Under the pieces are notes generated by a model. It worked only from the letters and a program-made list of their open reading frames with translations, was not told where the DNA came from and did not search any database. A program made the position numbers and the translations under genes. DNA of 64,000 nt from Punctularia strigosozonata HHB-11173 SS5 (lineage: Eukaryota > Basidiomycota > Agaricomycetes > Corticiales > Punctulariaceae). The stretch is taken from contig NW_006767443.1 in NCBI RefSeq assembly GCF_000264995.1, positions 366,613 to 430,612 on the forward strand, given 5' to 3'. This document shows, piece by piece, positions 54,220 through 64,000 of this stretch (its first letter is position 1; every line of letters starts with the position of its first letter).

Positions 54220-54652
54220 GAGACATGCCACCCCATCACTCGCCCAGGACCTACTTCTCTCCCATGGCTATGCGATTTACCTTTCGGTCGTCCTCCACTA
54301 GCGCATAAGGTTGTTATGGACGTTCGAGGAAGATACCCCTTCTATGTATTTTATACCAAAGGCACGATTGTTCCGGACGTCATTGTGGATTAGGAGTACG
54401 ATATACAGATATTTTACAGAACGTCGCTCATTATGCGGTGTCTTTGTTGATTTGTGATGATCAGCCGAATCTCGTGATAGGATTGTATGCGCTTCCTACC
54501 CCGCCCATCCTCGGTAGTTCTTCATAACCGAAGTTCGAGCGGGTTTGCGTGAAGTCGATTGGGTGAGGATGTTTGCATTGTTACGGATGGACGGTAATCG
54601 GGGGCAGAAGCGGAAGCAAGAGGCGGGCAGAGTCAGTGCCGATTGCGCAACA

Positions 54653-55316
54653 TCATTTGCGAGCGCGTCGTACTAGGCCCGCTATGAGGAGGGTACCGAC
54701 GGCGGCTGCACCAGCGGCGAGTGCCATCCCGATGTAGCCCTCTACGGGGAGATGCTATGATCAGCACAAAGATCGACGATATGAAGACAGGAAAGGGCCT
54801 AGCGTACCTTGTTGCACCTTCTTCTCGATGAGCGACTCGAGGCTCTGCGCCTGCATGTTCTGGGGCTCTTTGTCGAGAAGGAGCACGTTAAACTTGCGCG
54901 CCTCCTCGTAGTTGCCCATCTTGTAGTGCCCTAGCGCGAGGTAGTAGAGGCACTCTCTGCGTCGTCCGGGCTCTGCGCGGTATATCTCTGACGAACGGGA
55001 GTTCGTGAGATTCTTCATGCCATATACAAGCTAATGCGGAGGCTCCCGGCTCACCCTGCAGTAATCGGACGCCTTCCACCTGGTGTTCCCGCAGCGGACT
55101 CTTGACGAGACCCCAGGCATAGTTGAACTTGGTCTGCACGGTTACGTGCGACTGCGCCAGTTCGCGTTCGTACTGTAACCTCAGGACCTGGAAGGGGGGC
55201 GCGTGTCAGCTTCCGAGACGTCATCGGGTTCCGGTCGGCAAACTCACGTCCAGTTCATCGTACGATAGCGACACCTCCGCATCTGCAGCGTAGGGTAGTT
55301 CTGTGGCCTTCTTCAT
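54653..55316 (-). CDS. FIS1: Mitochondrial fission 1 protein
   Basis: Model: complement(54653..54741, 54808..54987, 55055..55187, 55248..55316), 156 aa, the normal length. Fis1 is a tail-anchored outer membrane protein that helps recruit the fission machinery to mitochondria and peroxisomes. The N-terminal arm reads [17 protein letters not shown]; the TPR-like repeats have [51 protein letters not shown] and [18 protein letters not shown] hydrophobic anchor ([20 protein letters not shown]) and a basic tip LVRRARK end the protein. Divergent from the U2AF gene with 213 bases between the starts. Confidence 0.95.
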
Positions 55317-55529
55317 TCCGACAAGAATTGGGGAAAGGTTGAATGAGGTTGTGTAGGGAAAGGCTGTTAAGAGGAGGATGCGTGCTGCGTGCGGCAAGAG
55401 CTGCGTGCCCGGCTGTGCCGGGTGATTCGCACGCTCCCTCCTCTTTCTCCAACGTTCGAGCCAGCGCCTCATTACCCAACGACTCGAAAAACAGCACACA
55501 AGGCGCCAAAAAAGGGCTATCTATACGAA

Positions 55530-57708
<2,179 letters not shown>

Positions 57709-59368
57709 TGAATGAACGGGGGAAGTCTGAGGCGGACGGCGGCGGTGGTGGTGGTGGTGGTGCTTGGTGGTGGTTGGCCTTGGCGCTGTCGCCGCAATAT
57801 GTCCTCTTCTCTACTCGATGTGTTGTTTTGTACATGTTTGGTGTGCGCAGATCATTGTCGTGCTTTGCGATGACTTCGATGTTGGCGATATGTTGGGTTA
57901 TGTGGGTATGTCGCGTTGACGTTGTGGGGTGACGCGTGACGTCTATTGTACGGCATCGGTTGCTCGATCGTCGTTACTTAGTCTCTTTCACCTCTTCGAT
58001 CGGCGAGCTTCTAGCATCGTCGCGTATATCATGCGTAACGTTACTTAACCGTCGTAAATTTAAAGCTTGTGTTTGTCGGGCACTGTGACCGCGTTTCAAT
58101 CTGTCCGCAAACGGCAGGAGGATGGACACCATACAGGAATGCATTTGCGACTGCCGCATCCGGACTCACGGTCTAGTCGGCTCTACCCCAAATGCGTGCA
58201 AGGTCCTTCCCGGCTTTGGATGCGAGAGCTCCTTTCCGCTTTCGAGTTCTGGAGCGCGGACAGGCCCTGCGCCTCGTGCCGGTCGGTGGCCGGTGGCGGC
58301 GCGTTCTTTCGCTTCCGCCCTTCCATCTGAAAAACTCGCGGAGGGGAGGGGAAGGGCCTGGGCTTCGCCTGCGCTCCTGTCCGTCCTGGGCCTCTCTCCC
58401 CTCACGCGTCCACGCGCACCCGTCTATCAGCCGTTCCAGCGTTGCCCATCGCTCCCATCTCCGTCCGTTCGCGCCCCTGGGGGTGCCTCCCCTGTCTGAA
58501 CTTCTAGAGACATATGGCTGTGCGAACGCTTTTGTCCCCCGCCAGGGCAAGGGGCGCCCTTCCGCGAACGACGATCGTTATGATGATGCTGTAAAAACGC
58601 TCGTAATCAAACCCGGGATGCTCGGGAAAAGCGCGTCGACATCTCGACCCCGTCTGATCTCGTTTATCTCGTCCCCGGAGTCCCAAAAAAAGCCAGGGGC
58701 GAACGCAGATAAATGCAGCGCGAATGACCACTAAAATGGAAACCTTCCTGCATGACAGGCGCGACGCAACCAACCGGTATGCGTATGTACGCTTGTATGC
58801 GGAGGCGGGGGTGGATCGGATCGGGGCCCACCCACGGCATTCATACTCGACGTCCGGACAAAGTTTAACTCGCTTGGAAGCCAAAGGCCCTTACGCGGCG
58901 CGCGATCGCCACTAGTAGAGACTTAGCCCCCCCCTCCTTCCTGTCCCCTCGACCCATCTCTCCTCCCCCCGCCTTTGCTTCCCGCCGCCACATCAGCCAC
59001 GCCCCTCGCGCGCGCGAGCTTCTTTCCCGATATCTAACTCCTCTCTGTTCTCTCCCTCCGAGCTTTGGCTGTCGCATCTCCGAGGGTCGGACAGCCCGGT
59101 AAAAGGGACGCCGTACGCGTCAGGGACCGGAACGAAGAGCAGCCCCCCCACCCACCCTCCCCCCTGCTACTTTTGGTTCCGCATTTGCTGCCGCACACGC
59201 GCGCGATCATAGTCTTCTGTATCGTGCCCTCTCCTCATCCGGCGCACCCACTACCCGTTCTTTTACTGTACGATCCACGCCAATCTCTGTTCCTCTCTCT
59301 CTCCGCACCTGTTCCAAAACAAAACAAACACGACTACGACACCCACGCCGGTACCCAAACGGAACGTG
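57709..59368. other. Gene-free 1.66 kb interval
   Basis: No supported gene. It holds a GGT repeat at 57741-57762, the U2AF 3' end and, towards 59368, a pyrimidine-rich promoter region of the amidase. Open frames at 58120-58735 on both strands lack motifs. Confidence 0.45.
57741..57762 (+). repeat. GGT microsatellite
   Basis: About seven GGC/GGT units in the U2AF 3' flank, followed by more imperfect GGT. Confidence 0.85.
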
Positions 59369-62344
59369 ATGTGGCCGTTCACGGACTCGGCGAAGCGACG
59401 CGCGGAGCGCGTCACGGCGCGCAAACGGACGGACCGCGCGTCGCTCCTCGCGCGCGCAGCGCCTTACGTTCCCGGGACGCACGAGCCCTTCGTCCGCGCG
59501 ACCGGTGCGTTCTGGGCCCCTTCCCCCCGCGCCTCTGCTCACCCATCCCCCTTCTCTTTTTTTTTTTTTCTTTCTTCCCGGTGTACGGCGGCTTCTTTCT
59601 TATTTGTTATCTGCCCATAGCGCCGGAAATCGTGAGGAACATCGAGTTGGGCAGGTGGACGGCGGCGGCGGTCGTCGACGCGTACGTCGCGCGCGCCGCG
59701 GTCGCGCACGCGCAGACGAATTGCATCACCGAAGGTGAGCGAGTGAGCGAGGCGAGCAAGGTTTATCATGGGAGGCAGAGCGCGCACCCGCACCACGGTA
59801 AAAAAACGACTTCGCCGCGCCGTGCGCACAGATCGCCCGGAACGCTCTGTTCCGCTCCTCAGCGCGTTTGGAACGTCTTTTTTTTCCTTCTCCGCCTTCT
59901 CTTCGCCCCCGTTCCCCCTTTTTTCGAGTCCGGGTCTGGGCTGACTTCTCACTTCCCTTTTCCGGCACACGGCGTTGTCTTCGCAGTGCTGTTCTCCCAG
60001 GCCAAGGAAGAAGCGGCGGCGCTCGACCGGGAGTTTGCCGAGACGAAGCGGCTGCGCGGGCCGCTGCACGGGGTGCCCGTCACCTTCAAAGACCAGTGTA
60101 AGGCCCAAAAAAAATAAAAACCTTCGTTTGCTTTTTCGCGGTTTTGGTGTCGCTGACGAACGACTGGGCGGGTGTATGTTGCAGTCGACATCAGCGGATG
60201 GGATAGTTCGGTCGGATTCACGACGTGGGCCGAACAGCCCGCGACCGCCAACGCCGACGTAAGTCCCCTCTTCCTCCTCCTCCTCCTCCTCCTTTCATTT
60301 CACCTCCACTCAAACCCCGTCCCGCTTCATTCGGTGGTGATCGCGTACGTAACAAAAAAACGCTGACGGGCACGCAAAACGCAACGCACAGATCGTCGCG
60401 CAGGTGCGCGCCGCGGGCGGGATCGCGCTCGCCAAAACGAACGTGCCGCAGACGATGCTCGCGTTCGAGTGCGCCAACCCGCTCTGGGGCACGACGACCC
60501 ACCCGCGCGACCCGGCTTTCACCTGCGGCGGGAGCTCCGGGGGCGAGGCCGCGCTCCTCGCCCAGGACGGCGCCGCGATCGGCTGGGGGACCGACATCGG
60601 CGGCTCGCTGAGGTGACTTATTCTCCCCCTCCCCCCTTCCCCCAACCTCCGTGGATTCGAGTCGAGTCGAGTCGCGTCGCTGGTTTTTCCGGGGGGGTTC
60701 GCTCTGTTTGATTCCAACCCAGCTCGCTCACGTGTTGCTCTCTGCTTCCGCCCCTTTTTTTTCTTTTCTTCAAGGATCCCGGCTGCCTATTGCGGGATAT
60801 ACTCGCTCAAGCCGAGCTCGCGGCGGGTGTCGCTGCGCGGTGCCCGAGGTCCGCCCTTGCTCCGTGTCCCATATGCGTTCGCGTTCGCGCTCATCGCCCG
60901 GTTGCAGATCCCGTCTCCGGCTTCGAAGGCGTGCGCACCGTCGCGGGTCCCATGGCACGGTGCGTAGCCCGACCCTCTTGCCGCTTTCCGGGGCGCCCGG
61001 TCTGATAAATGTCCCCCCCTCGTCGTAGATCGGTCGAGGAAATCGAGCTCGCGTGCCGTGCCGTGTTCGGGTTCGACGACCCCTGCGCGGACGTCGTCCC
61101 GCTCCCGTACCGCGACGTCGTCCTGCCTCCCAAGCTCAAGGTTGGATTCTGGACCGACGGTAACGTGTTACGTTCCGAACGTGAATGGGTTTTTCGCGTT
61201 CTGAAAACGATATCGCGCACAGATGGCTTCGCGAAGGCGTCGCCGGCGTGCAAGCGCGCGGTGTTGGAGGCGGTCGACGCGCTCCGGCGGGACGGGCACG
61301 AGTGCGTCGAGATCGCCGTGCCGGGAGGTCAGCGCCCCAGCTCGCCTCCTACCTCGGTGCTCTCGGATCGCCTGACGTGTCTTCTCCCCTTCCCTGTACC
61401 GTACTTTTTTCGTGATTGATAGGTTCGGAGGCGATGCAGCTCTTCATGGGCCTCACGTCCGCGGACGGATATAGGACGGTCAAGTCGCACCTCGGACCGG
61501 ATAAGATGGTACGCGGTATTCTGACCGCAGATTTGGCGCGGATGGCCTGACTTTCGTCTGTTTTCCAGGAGAGCAGCCTGACGCTCACTCTGATCGGGCC
61601 CACGATATGGGGTAGGTCGCGGCCAGCCTGACGAAAGCAGTGTCGACTGACACTTGACTGACGCGTGTCTCGACCTTTTTCTTTTGCCTGCCTCTCCTAG
61701 GCTGGGCGCGGCAGCTCATCGTCTGGATGCTCCGGTACGTCATCGGCGACGAGCACTACGCGCAGTTCGTGGAGAACGGTCAGACGAAGCGTATGGACGA
61801 GTACTACCGCTGGAATGTGCGACGGGACGCGTACGCGCGCAGGTTCTACGACGAGGTGTGGAATAAGCACGGGCTGGACGGTATCGTTTCGCCCGTGCAG
61901 GCGCTCCCTGTTCTCGCGCACGGGTACGCCCTTCGCTCCTCCCCTCTCGCACGAACAAGTACGACATTGGGTTGATGAAAATCGCGTCACAGGCAATGCA
62001 AGAAGCTGAGCGGGCTCGCGCACGCGACCGTGCTGTACAACATCGTTGACTGCCCCGTCGGCGTCCTCCCCGTCACGCGCGTCGACCCGAAGCGGGACGC
62101 GCTCACGCCCGAGTGGACGAAGGCGCGGCCGGGGGCCACGGGTTCGGCGCTGCTCGAGGGCATGCTCTACCGCGACCGTCGGCCGGCGTACGACGCGGCG
62201 AAGCTGGCGGGCATGCCTGTCGGGGTGCAGCTCGTGGGCAGGCGGTGGGAGGAGGAGAATGTGGTGGAGATGATGAAGGTGCTCGATCGCGCGCTGGGGG
62301 TGAGCAGGGGGTTCGGGCCCGGGTCGGTGAGGCCGCCGGCCTGA
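59369..62344 (+). CDS. Amidase signature enzyme, fatty acid amide hydrolase type
   Basis: Model: join(59369..59504, 59621..59734, 59987..60097, 60185..60258, 60392..60612, 60775..60848, 60908..60959, 61029..61159, 61223..61327, 61423..61508, 61569..61611, 61701..61923, 61993..62344), 573 aa. It hydrolyses amide bonds with a Ser-Ser-Lys triad: Lys118 in VTFKDQFD, the cis-Ser in GGSSGGE (191-196) and the nucleophile Ser217 in GTDIGGSLRIPA. After the signature come YCGIYSLKPSSRR, GVRTVAGPMARSVEE, the hinge KLKVGFWTDDG, and the C-terminal block GMPVGVQLVGRRWEEE. Length and N-terminal helix match fungal acetamidase/FAAH-like enzymes. Several introns have long T or CCT runs. The natural substrate is unknown. 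All phases agree. Confidence 0.93.
60271..60294 (+). repeat. CCT microsatellite in amidase intron 4
   Basis: About eight CCT units within the intron 60259-60391. Confidence 0.85.
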
Positions 62345-62596
62345 GTCTCTCCTCTCTTTCTCGCGGGAACCGGGCGGTTAAGGCGACACCTCTCCTCGGC
62401 CTTGGTTTAAACATGTAACAACGCTCGTTTCGCCTTCTTTATATTGGTCGGTAGTAGTATCCTGTGTAATGGTGTCGGTTAATACGTAGATACCCCCCCC
62501 CCTCGTCCTCCCCCTCCCCCTCAGATCCTTAATCGAATCAAACTAGTGCTTTACCTCTTTTTGGACGCCGCCGGCGTGTGAGATACTGACGACTGA

Positions 62597-63137
62597 TCAA
62601 TACGCCCTTTTGCCTTCTCTCTTGTCCTTCGCCTTCTGATCCATCTGGGACGACATGGAGGACGATAAGCGCCGGGAACGGGACGCGAGATGGGGAGAGC
62701 GAGGCGCACCCAGGTCTTTTTGCAGTCCCTGTACGCCTGGAAGTAGTCCGTGCACGCGTCGCGGTCGTAATCGTTCCGGTTCAAGCACTCCATCGACGCT
62801 TTCGCCGCCGCCTCGCACGGGCTGCTTGGACCCAAAACCCGATCGTGAGGTTCGTTTTCCCATGCGCAAAGAGAAGGTTTTTTAAACAAATAAAACGCTC
62901 ACTCGTAGAACTTGGTGTAGGCCTGCCGACTCTGGAGAACGATGCCGTGTGAGCGCTGAACACCGGACAGGGGTCCCGCGTTCCGCTAAGCTAGCTAGCT
63001 AACTTGCGACGCACCTTGAGCTTGGCGCGGTAGTCTTCGGGGTCGACGAGGTCGTCTGGATCCGGGAGCGGGGCGGGTTTGGGAGGCTCTGGAGGCGCTT
63101 GAGGCTCGGACGACCACCAGCCTGTTAACCAACCCAT
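62597..63137 (-). CDS. COX23: COX23-like twin CX9C protein
   Basis: Model: complement(62597..62644, 62710..62824, 62903..62931, 63015..63137), 104 aa. Proteins of this type are imported into the mitochondrial intermembrane space by Mia40 and help cytochrome oxidase assembly. The four cysteines lie at 54, 64, 75 and 85, two CX9C pairs ([11 protein letters not shown] and [11 protein letters not shown]), and the text [11 protein letters not shown] and YRDCKKTW is characteristic of Cox23/CHCHD7. The N-terminal part is Pro-rich ([15 protein letters not shown]), with [12 protein letters not shown] before the first Cys. The second exon is 29 nt and its joins restore the KFYDSPCEAA context. The start MGWLTGWW is the most likely one; the frame is open further upstream. 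Confidence 0.82.
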
Positions 63138-63480
63138 CGCGAGGAGGCCTGACAATGGGAGGAGTACGGGAAACCGCCGAAAGTGCGACGGGAAAGCCAG
63201 TGCTCCAGTGGTGCGCTGGGGTATGCGCAGCCACCTCCTATTCATCTGGCCTAATTTGGCGTCAGACTATGCCATACGGATACCGCACCAGTCGCCACAG
63301 CGTGGTTCGCGGACTGCAGCAACGCAGGATTTTTTTACGCTGATGACTATACACTAGTATAGGTAGTGCGCCTCCAAAATGGACGTGTCGGCACACGAAA
63401 GCTATGCATTAATGTAGAGGATGGTATAACATGACGACATCTTCGTAGCGTATATATATGAGAAGAGCGGCGGCGGTGGG
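63138..63480. promoter_or_regulatory. Interval upstream of COX23-like gene
   Basis: No gene seen. It contains the promoter of the COX23-like gene and the 3' untranslated region of the carrier gene, with TATATATATG at 63451-63460. Confidence 0.4.
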
Positions 63481-64000
63481 CTATGCGTCCCGAATCAGGA
63501 CCTCTGCCGGAGCATAATCAACGTCGTGCATAGCGAAAGACCATACCGAGAAGAGCACTCACTGAAGAACTCGTACGATAACCAACATAACGCGTTGCTC
63601 GGCATGAACGTCACCACGCGCGGTGACAAGCCCCGCGAAAACCCCCTGAGCCCATCGCGCTGCCATATGATCCGGAACGCGTCGAGCATCCCCCGCGCCT
63701 GCCGAATCTCGGAGTCGTGGCTCGTCCCGCGTGTCTGCAGCAACGTCTTCGCGACGTCGAGCGGCGTCGTGACGCCCGCCGCGACGCCGCCCGCCAGGCC
63801 GCCTGCGATGACGTGCGTGCCCGGCGCGTACTCCCCAGAAGGGTTCATCGCGCGCTTGATCTGCTCGTACACGGTGAACTGCACCGCGGTGAAGGGCACG
63901 GTCATGGTGAGCGTCGTCGGGTAGGAGATGTAGAAGGCGCCGACCCCCTCCGTCGCGTACACCGTCCGGGCGCAGGTCCACATCGACCGGAACTGCGACT
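63481..64000 (-). CDS. Mitochondrial carrier, mitoferrin (MRS3/4) type, C-terminal part
   Basis: Two exons are visible, complement(63481..63503, 63563..>64000); the N-terminal half lies beyond the right edge. Carriers of this type move iron across the inner mitochondrial membrane for heme and Fe-S synthesis. Visible marks are the end of the second repeat (GAFYISYPTTLTMTVPFTAV then QFTVYEQIKRAMNP) and the third repeat with the carrier signature TTPLDVAKTLLQTRG, helix text HVIAGGLAGGVAAGV, and LRGFSRGLSPRVVTFMPSNA. The protein ends YEFFKVLIRDA, with the last seven residues on a 23-nt exon. The PxDxxK motif and the Met/Asn-containing last helix fit mitoferrin better than other carriers, but the first half is needed to be sure. 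Confidence 0.88.

Overview
The window looks like nuclear DNA of a basidiomycete fungus, most likely an agaricomycete. Coding sequence is broken by many short introns of about 50-60 nt with GT(R)(A/N)GT donors, and the genes are conserved fungal housekeeping genes plus Zn2Cys6 regulators, a TALE homeobox gene and SDR families typical of mushrooms. Exon coordinates were worked out by hand from splice signals, reading phase and family resemblance. No transcript or database search was available, and I saw no LTR retroelement, virus-like element, CRISPR array, rRNA or convincing tRNA.

Layout. 1-6 kb: the 5' end of a Zn2Cys6 factor leaving the left edge, a 3.6 kb gene-free stretch, then TSR4 (40S ribosome assembly). 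6.5-16 kb: three membrane-traffic genes in a row on the plus strand, ANY1/PQ-loop, clathrin heavy chain and RHO3. 16-19.4 kb: a 21-exon L-serine dehydratase. 19.6-22.4 kb: arm A of a large inverted duplication. 22.2-24.5 kb: a TALE homeobox gene and an orphan gene. 25-28.9 kb: a dead SDR gene, a gene-free stretch and a small secreted protein. 29.7-37.3 kb: a LIM-RhoGAP (RGA1 type), RPS15 and, divergently, ribosomal protein P2. 38.8-41.8 kb: a complete Zn2Cys6 factor. 42-43.5 kb: an isochorismatase-type hydrolase with a reading-frame break. 44.3-50.5 kb: one intact SDR gene and two decayed SDR copies around arm B of the inverted duplication (46.85-49.5 kb). 51.3-54.2 kb: a tandem pair of single-pass membrane proteins. 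54.6-64 kb: dense housekeeping genes FIS1, U2AF large subunit, an amidase of the FAAH type, a COX23-like twin CX9C protein and the C-terminus of a mitoferrin-type carrier at the right edge.

How the genes fit together. The outer parts are conserved core genes (vesicle traffic and polarity, ribosome, splicing, mitochondria). RHO3 and the LIM-RhoGAP could act in the same polarity signalling. The middle, about 19.6-54 kb, is duplication-rich: a 2.6 kb inverted duplication 24 kb apart, four SDR copies in different states of decay, and a tandem membrane-protein pair. The most interesting signals are this inverted duplication, whose two copies carry a hairpin with a compensatory base-pair change, and several coding micro-exons of 9-12 nt.
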